Of a stretch of DNA of 64,000 nt, positions 43,480 through 56,384 are shown one piece after another; within the stretch, counting starts at the first letter, position 1, and every line of letters starts with the position of its first letter. Source of the DNA: Sarcophilus harrisii. Its lineage: Eukaryota; Chordata; Mammalia; Dasyuromorphia; Dasyuridae. Below the pieces are notes generated by a model, which made no database searches, was not told the origin of the DNA, and saw only the letters and a program-made list of their open reading frames with translations. The stretch covers positions 217,428,301 through 217,492,300 of the forward strand of contig NC_045428.1 in the NCBI RefSeq assembly GCF_902635505.1. The letters are read 5' to 3'. The position numbers and the translations under genes are program-made.

Positions 43480-44630
43480 TTCATTCCCGCAGGAAGTAGT
43501 TTCAGAAAATGAAGTCATTACCCCATACTCCAAAGAACTTTGGACCCCAACATTTAGTAGGTAATCCTGAGAACCTGAACACTCTGAAATCCCAATATAT
43601 TTTTTGGGTTCAGTGTTTCTACAGCCTCATAACCCATCAGAGTCATAAAGAGTCTCAAATTACTAAAAAATGAATGAACAACAGCAAACAATGAAGGACA
43701 GCAGTGGCATTCATATTCTGTGATAGTTTACATATCTCTGGTCTGAGAGAAGTCCTGGGCTTTCCCAGCATTTGGTTCAGTACTCACATTAACAGAGTAT
43801 GAGCCTGGCACATAATTCAAATCACAATATAATAGAGTGAACAGCCTCAGAAAATAATAGGCAGGGCTTAATAGGGAACAGTGGTTTTAAGCAAAATCTA
43901 ACCTGAATAGTGCCTGAAGTCTGGTTCAAAAGCCTGATACAGGAATGGCTCCTAAACTCAGAAATACCTGGAAAAAGCCCCAGGAATAGCCTAAAGCAGG
44001 AAGAGATTTCAGAATCCTGAAACAAGAGGAAGTCCCAGGCAGAACCCAACCTACTAGTAGTTCTAGAATCTTTTGAAAGGTTTAACCACTATACTCAAGT
44101 TAACTATAACCACTATATACTAAGTTAACACTCTACTCAAGACCTCACAGTCCCTAGACATATTATTCAATTACAGAGTTTGACAAATCAAGGAAAAATT
44201 CCAATCATCATGAAGAAATACCATAGTTGTTTGGGAATCAAGAAAAAGGTAAATTCCAGAGAGGATAGTGATAACACAACAAATCCAGATAAAGTTTCAG
44301 AAATTAAAAAAAATTCTCTGACTGCAGGGACTACAGAATATTTTAAAGAAATAAACAAGAGATATAGAATGAAAAACTAGAGGGGGAAAAGAGAGAGTAA
44401 AGAATGGCATAGGATCAGTGGGAAACCTCATAGTAAAGACTGAATGTCCTTAAAATTAAAGTGTACCATACAGAAAACAAGGACCCAATAATACAATAGG
44501 AAATTTTAAAACAAAACAAAAATCTTAAAGAAGAAGAAAAGCTATTAAATCTATATAATATGTGTTTCTGTAATGATATCAGTGTTGATATTTGTACTGA
44601 TATAGAGATATAGCTGTAGATATACATAAG
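43480..44630 (+). other. Unassigned; possibly an old L1 5' region
   Basis: GC-richer sequence at 43500-44060 is followed by A-rich sequence with a 66-codon open frame at 44180-44380 rich in Lys/Asn. The arrangement recalls an L1 5' UTR and ORF1 start, but I cannot match motifs. Confidence 0.25.
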
Positions 44631-44637
44631 TTATATA

Positions 44638-45284
44638 AACTGATCTGGTAAGACAATCCTTCCTAATTATCAAATTCTTTGAAACTTGTGATCCAAAAAA
44701 GTCCTAATTTCAGGAAATTAAAAGTGAAAAAAAATCCCACAAACTCATAGAACCATAGGGCAAAATGAAAATTAGCATCAATTAGCTCCAAAAGTAAGCC
44801 ACAAAGTGAAAAACGAAAGGATATCATATTTAAAGTTAAGAGCTTTTAGGTTAAAGAAAAAAGAATGATTGCAATGGGGTAAGGAAAAGAAAAGAGAACT
44901 GTAATGGAGAAGAAATATGTTCTGAATCAGTTCTTGGTCTACAATTTACCTGCTATATTTCTTAGTTGGAATTCATACCTTACAATTGGATCCTTAGGGA
45001 TGAAGAATCAGTTAAATTTTGGTACATACAACAATTACAAAGTAATTGATTTCTTTGCAATAACAATACTTACTTCTGTCTTTCTATATCTGAGTGCTTA
45101 AAATACTTTGGCATGGAATATTTCACAAGGCATTTATTAATTTACTGGATGTCTTGCAGCTGTGACACAATACATCATAATATAGCATTGAAAATATGTT
45201 TTATTGTACTGGAATTAATGATCTTTTTTTCATATATTAACTGATCTGGTAAGACAATCCTTTCTAATTATCAAATTCCTTCAA
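44638..45284 (+). repeat. 46-bp direct repeats 601 bp apart
   Basis: 'aactgatctggtaagacaat' and the following 26 bases occur at 44638-44683 and again at 45239-45284 with a few mismatches. The DNA between is AT-rich and unassigned. Confidence 0.85.
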
Positions 45285-45358
45285 TTAAATCCAGTTCACT
45301 TGCCTATCATCCTTATATTATGTCCTCTTTGAGAATGAAGGACAAACAACAACAATAA
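45285..45358 (+). repeat. RTE-type repeat tail
   Basis: 'ttaaatccagttcacttgcc' and 'tgagaatgaaggacaaacaa' followed by caa units, the same tail family as at 9.9-10.2 kb. Confidence 0.7.
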
Positions 45359-45359
45359 T

Positions 45360-47100
45360 TCTGAATATATGTTACTAGTAATTTTTGCTCAGTATTTAAG
45401 ATGGATTGGCATTTTCCTCGTAAAAACAGAAAAGCCAGTATTATTACAGTAATTGCAAGAATATCTTCCTGCTTGTTCCCTTAAAGACCCCTTTCATTAC
45501 AAATCAATTGATGTTGGACTTATAACAATGTATGAAATAAACCCTCTTATCAATTTATATTCTATAATATAATAAAGTGTGTTTTCTTTCCATAGCAATA
45601 TATGTTTATGTGAAAAAGAAATCATCTCTTTTATGATTAGTTTGATTTATTTTTAGTTTGATAATAGGATTAGGCTTCCTTCTTTAGGTACAGTTAGCCC
45701 TAAACTAAGCAAGAGAAACAAAAATAATCTGTTAAATCTAGGTTACCTATAGATTTAGTGAATCAATACATGGAGAAGATTTTGTCATTTAGTAGCTGAT
45801 AATTTGTAACAAAATAATTGTAAGATTATAAAGCTAAGTGCCCCTTTCTAGCAGAAAGAAGGGCTGCTGGAGGCTAAATTCTCTTTTCTGGAAGTTGGAG
45901 AAAAGATAGAGGTCAAATCAATTTTTTTCTTGCCTTAATGGGTAAGGCTCCTTTCCTCCCTTTTTCCTTTAGATAGAATATATATTGAATAATGAACTCT
46001 GCTAAATATGGGGAGAATTCTAACCACTGACCAAAAGATCATATTTTCTAGTATACTTTCTCACCTGTAGGAAAGGATATCTGACACAGGGTTAACAAAA
46101 TCAGGTAGAAGCTAACTAATAAGGTGATTTGCCCTATTCATTACCTTCTCAGTTGATGGTTGCACACACTGGGGGAAACATGAGAGCTGAATTTTATAAG
46201 TGAGTTGCTTGGGACTGCCTTACATTGAGAATTAATACTGGTTTCCCAGGATCTGAGATATTTGTCCATTGCGGATTCAAGATTTAGAGCTATAAGAAAT
46301 TCAAGAAATTATTCTATATTATCACCATATTCCGAATCATAAATTCTATATTATTTTTTAGATGGGGAAATTAAGTCCAAGGAATTCTTCTTGGTAGAGA
46401 AAAGAGAAGCAACACAAGAGCAGAGTAATTTTGTCTTCTATGCTTTGTTCATTATTGGATATTAATTTATTTTAAAATAAATTTTTCTTTCATGCTTTTC
46501 TTCCCCTCAACATACCTTAAATCCCACCATACTTATCATTTTATTGCCCTTAACATTCATTGCCAGCCTCAACATATTTTGGGGAATAGTAGATTGGTTT
46601 TTTAAAAAAATATTCTCACAGAATCATGACACTTGTTTATATTCATCCCCAGTTACCTGTCCTTGCTTTCTTATTCTGAGCATGTCTTTTCAAAATCTAA
46701 GTTGATTCATGAGTTCCCTGTGGGCCCATATTAGTCTTTTTAGATGGCTCCTCCTTTTCTAACTCCTTGGGATACTGTGTATTTATGTCATTAGAATTTT
46801 AGACTTTAAAACATACTTTGCACTGACTTATTCTGTAGAATTTTAAGCCATAAGATTCTATGGCCTTTAACATAGAGTACACATCTTAACTATACCTAGA
46901 TTTCTTTTTCATATTCATAACCATATGCATGGAAGAAATAGAATAAAAGTCTCATAAAGGAAATATATGATTGGAAAAAGTATGAATGGTTTGTGGTCTT
47001 CATTGGTGGAAAAAGAAAAGCGATCCATGGAAGTAGCAAAGTATCTTTCATGAATTTTAAGATTATATAATCACATCTATTTGCTCCCAAAGTCAGCATC
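45360..47100. other. Intergenic, no recognised feature
   Basis: No exon, RNA gene or repeat family recognised across about 1.7 kb. Confidence 0.35.
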
Positions 47101-47102
47101 AT

Positions 47103-47465
47103 TTAAAATTTTTTTCAATAGTATTTTATTTTTTCAAATATATATATATATAGTTTTCAGCATTCATTTTTATAAGACTTTGTGTTTTGATTTTTTTCTT
47201 CTTTTCTCCCTTACCTCTCTCCTCCCCAAACATGCAATCTGGTTAAATATATGCAATTCTTTTAAACATATTTCCATATTTGTCATGTTGCCCAAAAAGT
47301 AAAAAAAGACCAAAGGGCAAAAAAATATGAAAAATAGAAAAAATAAACAAATAAAAAAGGTGAAAAATACTATGCCTCAATCCACATTCAGTGTCCATAA
47401 TTCTTTCTCTAGATGAGTATGGCATTTTCCATCCTAAGTCGATTGGAATTGGTCATTTTTACTTC
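47103..47465 (-). repeat. L1 3' end, antisense
   Basis: 'caatagtattttattttttc', a TA run, 'aagactttgtgttttgattt' and 'taaacatatttccatatttg' match the L1 3' terminus. Confidence 0.75.
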
Positions 47466-47589
47466 AACAACCACCTCCTCTTTTTTGATAAAAATAATTC
47501 CAATAAATAGTTCCTTTACATCCACATTATATATTACTTTCCTTCTAGAACTCGGGGACTCTGAAAAACTGTTCTGCTCTCTCTCTCCT

Positions 47590-47970
47590 TTTTTTTTTTT
47601 CATGCCTTTATACTGGCTGTTCCTGTTGGCTGGAATGCATTATTTCCCTCTCTTCAGAACAACACCTTCTCCAGAATGCCTTTCCTAATCTCTATAACTG
47701 TTTGAACAACTGCTAGTACTTCCCTCCCAAACTACCTTGTATTTATTTTGAATTTATGTAATATATACTGTGTAATATATATTCCAACAAAGTCTTAACG
47801 CTGTTTTAAGTTTTAATAGACTTTTGAGACATCCTCTGTTTATCTGGGTATTTTCATAAATTTACATGTTATAACCCTAGCAAGATATGAGCTTATTGAG
47901 AGCAGAGATTGTTGTTTTATATTTTGTCCTCAGGGTCTGGCATAGTGCCTGGCACTATGAAAATATATCC
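47590..47970 (+). repeat. L2 3' UTR and end, sense
   Basis: 'ttggctggaatgcattattt', 'acaccttctccagaatgcct', 'ccttgtatttattttgaatt', 'ttgagagcagagattgttgt' and 'catagtgcctggcactatg' give the L2 3' region in order. Confidence 0.75.
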
Positions 47971-48504
47971 TGCCTCTTTGCCTCTTTAGACTACATATTA
48001 TGAGTTAATATTAGGTCAATGCTTTAGTTTCAAGTCTTTGTTCTCACCTGAACAAGAAATTTTATCATTCTTTCTTGATTATCAACCCTTATAACATCTT
48101 TGTACTAATTTTTTTTTTCCTACCTCACCTAAGACTTTTTTCCATAAGGAAAGTGATAGAAGTTTATAAAGGAACTCTAATCTCCTAAAATAGAAGAGGG
48201 TGATAAGTAGTCTTAGAACTGAAATATCTTAATACATAACAAATTTTGTAAATATGTTATATGAAAAGGATTTTTTTTTGAAGATTACTACAGATTTTGA
48301 ATGGAAGTGGCTTGAGTCAGATACTTGCAAAAAGCAGGATGGATTTCTGCCCTATTAAATTTTCTTTCTCCAAATAGAGATTCTCATAATTAGAAAATTT
48401 TAGTTGATAGAATATTGTCTGAAAGGTCAGTGACTAAAATGCAAAGTACAGAATTTTTTCTTACACAACCCAGATTAGGTATTCAATAAATGCTTGTTGA
48501 TTGG

Positions 48505-49075
48505 TTATCCTCTAATTTTATTTTTTTATTTTATTTTATTATTATAGCTTTTTATTTACAAGATATATGCATAGGTAATTTTTCAGCTTTGACATTTGCA
48601 AATCCTTTTGTTCCAACTTTTTCCCTCCTTTCTCCCACCTCTTTCCCAAGATGGCAGGTTGACCAATAAATGTTAAATATGTTAAAGTATAAGTTAAATA
48701 CAATATATGTATACATGTCCAAACAGTTATTTTGCAGTATAAAAAGAGTTGGACTTTGAAATAGTGTACAGTTAGCCTGTGAAGGAAATAAAAAATTCAG
48801 GCAGACAAAAATAGCAGGATTGGGAATTCATTGTAGTGGTTCATAGTCATCTCCCAGAGTTCTTTCCCTGGGTGTAGCTGGTTCAGTTCATTACTGCTCT
48901 ATTGGAACTGATTTGGCTCATCTCATTGTTGAAGAGGGCCATGTCCATCAGAATTGATCATCATATAGTATTGTTGTTGAAGTATGTAATGATCTTCTGG
49001 TCCTGCTCATTTCACTCAGCATGAATTCATGTAAGTCTCTCCAGGCCTTTCTGAAATCATCCTGCTTATCCTCTA
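48505..49075 (-). mobile_element. 5'-truncated L1 insertion with 10-bp target duplication
   Basis: L1 3' region in antisense (48515-49065) including 'ttcccaagatggcaggttga' and 'gtaagtctctccaggccttt'. 'ttatcctcta' flanks it at 48505-48514 and 49066-49075. The left flank is an L2 3' end (caataaatgcttgttgattg). Confidence 0.8.
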
Positions 49076-49219
49076 TCTTTCAAAGAAGAAATTATCATTA
49101 CAAAATTCTTTTATCTTGTTAACTTGAATATCTTCTTTGATACTTTAGATAGATAATGTTCACCTAGTTTTAATGTTATTTTAATGTACCTTGATTGATT
49201 CTTTGTATCTGACAGCAAT

Positions 49220-49395
49220 TATTTATCAACTATTTATCTAGGTGGGATGGGAAAAATATTGACTGCAGAATAAAAAGAAATGGGTTCAAATCTGTTATCT
49301 TTTGGAGAGATTATTTAACCATCCTCACGTTGGTTTCCTCATCTCCAAAATAAAGGTGATAAATCATAAAGCTTTTGAAATTCTATTCAGTCCTA
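49220..49395 (+). repeat. MIR-type SINE
   Basis: 'gggttcaaatctgttatctt' and 'gtttcctcatctccaaaata'. Confidence 0.5.
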
Positions 49396-49734
49396 GATAT
49401 GGAATATTAAATTCTTATGAACTTCCTTTTCCCTTCTGATACACATAGCAAGTAAAATAGCAGTCTTCTGGGTATTGATGTACTTATAACTTTTCAGTAT
49501 AGGGGAATACCTTCCCCCAGAGGTTGAAAACAGGGTTAAAGAGCCACCTTTGTTTTGTTTTGCTTAGTGTCTAAATAGACCTTGGAAGCTGGCTCAGAAA
49601 GGGTAGAGACATATATACATCCATTTTATATTATTTTTCTTGCCCCATGTTTGTTATTTTGGAGACAATAGAGTAGGCAGTGAAACATCCAAATAGTAAT
49701 ATAGTATTAGGTGGGTTTCTTTTTCTTTTTGAAA

Positions 49735-51030
49735 GAAGTACACATTATTATTTTTTTTTTAGCACTTACTGATTTTTTTTTTGAATTACAAATTCTCTTT
49801 CTCCTTCCTGCACATTCCTCACCCACTGAAGAAGGCAAGGAATCTGATATCAATTATAAATGTGAAATCATGAAAAAAAATGACTATGTTAGCTGTGTTA
49901 CAAAAAGAAAAGTATAAAAAATAAAGAAAGTTTAAAAATTATGTTCAATTTGCATTCAGATTTCACCAGTTTCTCTCTGTAGTTGGATGGTATTTTTCAT
50001 CATGAGTACTTTGGAATTGTCTTGGATCATTGTATAGTTCAGAGTAGCCAAGTCTTCGAGTATTGTTACAACATTGCTGTTACTGTGTATAATTTTCTCT
50101 TGGTTCTGCTTCATTTGTTTTATATCAGTTCATAGAAGTCTTCCCTTTTTTTTTCTTGAACCATCTTGGATATTATTTGATTGTTATCATAATAATAACA
50201 ATTCTATACCAGAACTTGCTTAACCATTCCCCAATTGATGGGCATCCCTTCAAGTTCCATTTCTTTGCTACTACAAAATAAAAGACATATCTAAATAAAC
50301 AAAAATTCCCAACATCTACATGTATTTTTGGCCTATAGATACTCTTTATTTTTCTTTGATATCTTGAGAATACAGCCTAGTAGCAATATTTCTGGATCAA
50401 AGGATATACATAGTTTTATAGATCTTTGGCTATTTCCATATTATTCTCTAGGATGATTGAATACCAACTCTACCAACAATGCAATAGTGTTCTAATTATT
50501 CTGCATCTGCTCCAACAAATGTCATTTTCTTTCTCTATCATATTAACCAATATAATAGGCATGAAGTAGCAACCTTAGAATTGTTTTAATATGCATTTCA
50601 TTATAAACTAGAACATTAAAAAATGTAATTATAATTTTTTTCTAAAAACTGCCTCTTTATCTTTTGAACATTTATCACATGGATAATACCTCATATTTTT
50701 TATAAACTCGGTTGAATATATTTGAAAAATGAAACTTTATCAGAGAAACTTGATGTTAAAAAATCTCATTTCTCTATTTTTCTACTCATCTTAACTTTGT
50801 TTTTGCTTGTGCAAAACTTAAAAAAAATTAATATAATTAAAATTATCAATTTTACCTCTTATGATCTTCTACTTTTCTTGTTTGGCTATAAATTCTCCCC
50901 TTATCCATAGATTTGAAAACTCCTCTGATTTATGTATGACATCCCCCTTTATGTTTAAATCATGTATCTTAGATTAATTTCCTTTTGGGGATATTCTTAT
51001 CCCCCCATATCCCAGTCCATCATCCTTATG
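49735..51030 (-). repeat. Long L1 3' portion, antisense
   Basis: About 1.3 kb with ordered L1 landmarks: 'ccccaattgatgggcatccc', 'tctggatcaaaggatataca', 'ctaccaacaatgcaatagtg', 'gcatgaagtagcaacctta', 'tatgatcttctacttttctt' and 'ataaattctccccttatcca'. It reaches into the end of ORF2. Old and diverged. Confidence 0.8.
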
Positions 51031-51096
51031 ACAATATAGTGAAATCTTAGGTCTACTATTTTTTTTTCTATTTTCACAGCACAATCCATTTTATGG

Positions 51097-51293
51097 TTAT
51101 TTGATCATTTTCAGTCATGTCTAATTCTTCATGATCCTATTTAGAGTTTTCTTGGCAAAAATACTAGAGTATATTTGCCATTTGCCCAGGACTACAAAGC
51201 TTCTAAGTGGTTAGGGCAGAGTTGAACTCACAAAGATGAGTTTTCCTGACTCCAGACCTTGTACTCTAACCACTGTGCCACTTAACCCTTGCA
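51097..51293 (-). repeat. Marsupial CORE-SINE (Mar1-like)
   Basis: 'ttcagtcatgtctaattctt', 'gagttttcttggcaaaaata' and 'ctaaccactgtgccacttaa'. Confidence 0.75.
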
Positions 51294-51716
51294 CAATTCA
51301 TATTGACATTTAAATTGATGGAGTATGTGTGTCCTTTGAGGACATCATAAAGCCTTGTGACACTATTCCCTTAGATCTATAACTTCCTAAGAACGCTTAA
51401 GCTGAAGGGATCTGACACCTTACTATGTTTAAGTTATTTGCTAAAGTCATAAACTGTATTTTGAGTATTTATAACTTTGTGGTTCTAAACTGTAAAAGAA
51501 GGAATACAAAATTAGCCAACTCCTCTTATTACTTATTAGTTGGGAGATTGAGTAATTGAAAAAAAAATCTTGGAAAGCTGTTTTCACTTTCAGTGCTCAA
51601 TTCTTAAATTATTCTTCAAATTATTCTAATACATTCACTGAAATCCCTGGTCTCTTAGTTACTGCATCAGTAACTACATGATACTTAAAAATAATAACCA
51701 TAAAAATAACAATTAG

Positions 51717-51990
51717 GGGCCGCTAGGTGGCGCAGTGGATAGAGTACCAGCCCTGAAGTCAGGAGGACCTGAGTTCAAATTTGACCTTAGACACTTAACA
51801 CTTCCTAATTGCATGACCCTGGGCAAGTTACTTAACCCAAATTATCTCAGCAAAACAAATAAATAAATAATTAACATTTATATAGGATTTGGAAAATCCT
51901 TCACAAATATCTCATTTTATCCATATATGTATTTCCTTATGAAACCCATTTTATTCCCATTTTACAGATGAGGAAACTGAGGCATAAACA
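51717..51990. repeat. Young-looking short SINE (WSINE-like), then a MIR fragment
   Basis: Plus SINE 51717-51868: 'ggccgctaggtggcgcagtg', 'gaagtcaggaggacctgagt', 'gaccctgggcaagttactta', then a (aata)n tail. It is the best-preserved SINE in the window and keeps two CpGs. An antisense MIR piece follows at about 51870-51990 (tttacagatgaggaaactga). Confidence 0.85.
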
Positions 51991-52034
51991 AAATTTTAAT
52001 ATATTATTTTACATATCATTTCTATTGATATCAA

Positions 52035-52575
52035 CATCCCTCTGACACCATTGCTTTGATGGAGTGAACAAGAACCCAGCAAAAGACCATGTCTTTGGTA
52101 GCTAATGAACCCTAAGGAGGGACATTGAAAGGAGGAGGCTTTTCTTGAATTTAAGTAGAAGTTAAGTGGTTCTTTGTTGAAATGGGCACTTTGTAGGGAA
52201 GGGCATTGCCAGGATTATTTTGTCTTTAGTGGGCTTTTGTTGTCCTTAAAGTGGACCTTTGTTATAGCAGGCCCTTCTTGAATTTCTTGCATTGTAATCC
52301 TTGAGGTTATTCCTTGATTATAAGACCCTACCTATCCATTTTCAATCTGGAGTTCCTTAGGAGCTCTATTGTCTTATGGTGTCTTTCCCCTTGTTAATGA
52401 TGGAACAGCCTGTATCTTTCCCCTAATTAATTGCTAGCTCCCTTTTGGAAGCCCACCAGTCAATGGCATAATAATAAAATCTTTGCCTGTTAATTTGGAG
52501 ATGGTCTAAGCCTATAAATTCTTTTGAGACACTTCACAACACAGATGAAAAACCTCAATATATTTTGGGGTTCAA
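52035..52575 (+). repeat. LTR-like sequence (ERV class I type)
   Basis: U3-like sequence with 'ctcccttttggaagcccacc', then AATAAA at 52474-52479 and a U5-like end. It resembles the LTR-like block at 33.9-34.6 kb. Old; ends are approximate. Confidence 0.45.
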
Positions 52576-52714
52576 CCTTGAACCTAATTAATTTCACTAT
52601 CTACTTTTTTACAGAAGTCTTTGATAATGAGGTACTCCTTCTGCTTGCCAAAGTCACTCCCTCTATGTGCATCCTTTGATTGGGACTGACTGGGTGAAGC
52701 TTTCTCAAAAAATC

Positions 52715-53143
52715 TATGAGACTAGGTCTGAATCACATGATCCCTATTCCCAGAAGTCTGCAGAGCTAGAAGATCAGTTCTTGGGCCCAGGTTGTAGGAA
52801 ATTACATGATCTCTAGGCCTAGAGGTCTCTAAAGGCCCAAACCCTAGATCAGTGACAGAAGTGACAGGAAGTGATGTGACCCACAGGAAATAGACAACAT
52901 TGGTGACCATCGGTCAATGATGGTTACTTCCTTTTAACCTATCCAATGAAAAGAGTCTTTTGCTATTTAACCAGCTTTACTGCTTCCGGATTGTCAGGTT
53001 GACCACAGGTTGGGAGCTGAGATGCTTCCCAGGTGTGCTGGAGTTTCTCCCTGCAGGGAATATATAAATGCTTTCTCTTTGCACTTGAAGATGTCTCTGA
53101 TTAGTTAATTTGGGGAAAGGAGTCTAAGCGCCCATCCCACACA
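52715..53143 (+). repeat. Solo LTR, about 430 bp
   Basis: Contains 'aacctatccaatgaaaagag' (CCAAT-box-like), 'gggaatatataaatgctttc' (TATA-like), and ends 'gcccatcccacaca'. The layout matches a marsupial LTR I recall. No internal retroviral sequence is joined to it. Confidence 0.55.
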
Positions 53144-53329
53144 TCTGGATACCATTGTCTTCCAGCTTCTCTAGCATATTACCCCAATATAATTCCCACA
53201 TTTCCTGTTATCTTTGATTTCTCCTTACTTACTGCCTTTTCTCTGATTCCCAGAAATTCATCCACGCCGTTCTGTTTTCCACCATACGTGTCATTTCTGA
53301 CTGGATGTGTCACTTCCTTTTAGCTACAC

Positions 53330-54130
53330 TGCTTGAGAAACTCTCTGTAATCAGTAGATAACTTCTCAGTCTATTTGGCTGAATCTTGATCCAGCTAACT
53401 CTAACTTACTACAGATATGCCCCAAGATTTTGTCTTTAGCCATTTTCTTCTTCCTTATTCTTTCTTCCATGAGGACATCATGAATTAACATTAGGTTCAA
53501 TTATAACTGAATGCAGATTAGCATGAGATCTAGGGGGAGGAGGGAAGGAATGTATGGCCTGTGGGCCATATAAGGTCCACAAAATCATTTCCTAAGGCAA
53601 CCACAGGTGATGATGAACTGAAGGCTAGGTACAATCATTGCCCACTGCTTGAGTTCCCTAAATTGATAATTTTGTATGGCCCATAAATGGCCCTTGGCAG
53701 AAAAAAAAAAAACTTTCCGCTACTGATCTAGGGAAATCCTCTCTTCACTTCCTCTCTCTTTATTTCCTATATCTCATTACTAATTGTTGGACACTTTAAC
53801 CTGAATGTCCTTTACTACATCAACCTTAAATATGCAACATGGAATTCATTACCATTCACCCAAACTCCCCCTCTTCTGAACTTCCTTATTACACTTGAGA
53901 GCATCTCCATCTTTCCAGTGACTAAGACTAGCATTCTCCTTGGAGTGTTCACTTCTCTTTTATTTAGCATACATATCCAATTTGTTAACAAATCTTTTAA
54001 TTTCTTTTTCTGCAACATCTTTTGAAGTTTCACACATTTTTTTTTTGTTCATGTAGTCAACTACTACATGAACTTTCTTTCAGGCCCTCATCACTCATTT
54101 CAAAAGAAACCTCTTGCTTTCCACTAATTA
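53330..54130 (+). repeat. L2 LINE ORF2 3' part, sense, interrupted by a DNA transposon
   Basis: 'gatatgccccaagattttgt' corresponds to the L2 RT region at the PQGS motif. 'gttggacactttaacctgaa', 'gcaacatggaattcattacc' and 'cttccttattacacttgaga' follow. Between them sits the element at 53533-53735. Confidence 0.7.
53533..53735. mobile_element. Non-autonomous DNA transposon, hAT-like, nested in L2
   Basis: 'ggcctgtgggccatataagg', 'ctaaggcaaccacaggtgat' and 'ggcccataaatggcccttgg' match a common marsupial hAT-type repeat as I recall it. It splits the L2 copy, so it is younger than that copy. Confidence 0.55.
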
Positions 54131-56160
54131 TGTAATATTTTTTAGATTCTAATCAATGATAGAGATGATTATATAAAGCTCAACAAAAAGTTCCCCAACT
54201 GGAAAGTTTGTGTCATGTAACAGGATAAGAAGATAGCATATTGGTACTTGATGTACGTTCAAATGAAAGAAAACTAGCCCTATTTGTTTCACTTCACAAA
54301 ATTTTTCATTTATTTCAGCTAAAAGATGAAAGAAGTAATTGTTTTTCAAAACTTTCCATGCCGAGTTTGAATTTGTCTAACTGAGTTCATACCACAAACT
54401 CTGTTCAACATGTTTGATCTGCCTGACAACTCAGGCATAGTGAAGCCACAAAATTCTCATAGTGTCTTCTACAAAATGACACTTTTTATGTGTGTTTATA
54501 AATGAAAATACATTTCAGGCTAAAAAAAAATACAAGTTAATGAAAGTAAATTTTTCTTTATAAGCAAACCATTAAATAATTTTATAATTTTATGTCATAG
54601 TATTCTAATGTGGCAAAGACTTTCAGATTGTTATAATAATTGCTCTTATATAAGTGTAAGGTACAATTAAATTTCAATTGGCTCTAATACCCTTATATAA
54701 CCAAAGCAACACTGAATATTCATGCGCTAACTATGTTCTGTGCATGTGGGACCACATAAGTAACTTGCTGTAGATGACACTTTTCCACTCGATATCACTC
54801 TACTTTAATTACAACACAGGTTGTCACCGCCCCTTGACTTCTCAGGAAAACCGAGAGCCCTTAGGGGAGATGGGGAGCCGAATCACATATTATTAACAGA
54901 TTCCCTCTGAGCTGAAGGGTCTTATATCTCACTCAGAGTCCCTCCACTATCTGTGGCCCTCTACAAGTATTCCCTTAATGTCTTAATTTATGATCCATAT
55001 CCTGAAATAACATAATACTTTTTTTCATCTTGACGTAGAATCACAAATTATTAAATGGTTCCCCAGTGTCTGACTATAATTTTTGAGAAAAAGCTTCTAG
55101 AAAACTATCAATTCCAAGGGAATTTTACAGATGTTAAATGTTTGCTTTGACTATTTATTACCACTATTTACAATTTACCTCCTATTTACTTACTGGTATT
55201 GAGAGGTAATACAGTGAAATAGATCTTATTTTCTTCTCACAATTTGGCATATTATCTTACACACACACACACACACACATACACACATACATACAAACAT
55301 GCACCATACCGGAAATGAAGATTTTTCATATTTTACTACTATCATAGGCTAAATTCTAATAGAAAGGGAAAAAAAATTAACTCCAGCTATATATCATCTT
55401 ATATCAGATAGGTAAATGTGACAGATCATTAAGAAACCTGTATAAACTAATGGGACCTGATATGTCATACTCAAAGCCCAGCTTGATCCTTATGTTAAAT
55501 GAATAAATATCTATATAAAGTCTTAAGCAGGAAATTCCATTACTTCAAACAAAGCTTTTAATAATAGCCTAAACCAAAATTTTACAAGTTCTAAGATTTA
55601 CCTAGGGATAAAGCTACCTTTTTTTTTTTTTTTTTTTTTTAAATATAATTCATTTCACCTAGGCATTTGGAAAGTACTGTGATTGAATTAATTTTTTAAA
55701 GATATAAATGACTGGTTCAACAACTCATTCTTCAACCTTCTAATGAATATTTCATTTATTAAGAGGTTTATTATTTCAAAGGAATCTCTAATTTATGAAA
55801 TTTCAGGCAATATGAAAGACAGGTAGGTTTTTCTGGAATTACTCTGCGGTAGATGGACCTTGCTGGAAATTTGCCAGAAGTGGTAGTTTGAATGAATGTG
55901 GATTATGGAGATGTGGAAGTTTTAGAAGGAGCATGCACTTTGCTACTCTATCTTTGCTTCTTCAAAGATAGTCTCTTCAGCACTGATTAGAAAAATCTAA
56001 TACATGCTCCCTCCCTATGACCATTCTCTACCCTTAAACATTTTTTTCTTGGAGTAGAGCTTACCTACATACAAGGTATAGTGCCCTTAATGTAAGGGGC
56101 CTCAAATTTCATATTTATATGTAATTAAAAGTTATCATTTAGCTTCAAAAAGCTTGCAGC
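54131..56160. other. Intergenic, mostly unassigned; includes a CpG-retaining patch and a CA array
   Basis: No coding exon seen. 54.72-55.04 kb keeps several CpGs (see findings). A CA/CATA array lies at about 55258-55302 and a 22-base T run at about 55619-55640. The rest matches no repeat I know. Confidence 0.45.
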
Positions 56161-56384
56161 TTGACTCAGCATAATATTGATAATAAAAATGAATTTGAAT
56201 CTTGCCATATCTATTTGCTTCTTTTCTTCTGCTTACACATGTCAACTTATGCCCCATCCACAAAAACAGAAGCAGAAAAAAAAATTACTTAATTCAAACA
56301 TCCCCATCCTCTGTGTTTCTATATCTAGCCAGCATTTCTCAACTGAACATGCTGAGAAAACTGTCTTATCTAGGTATTGCTACT

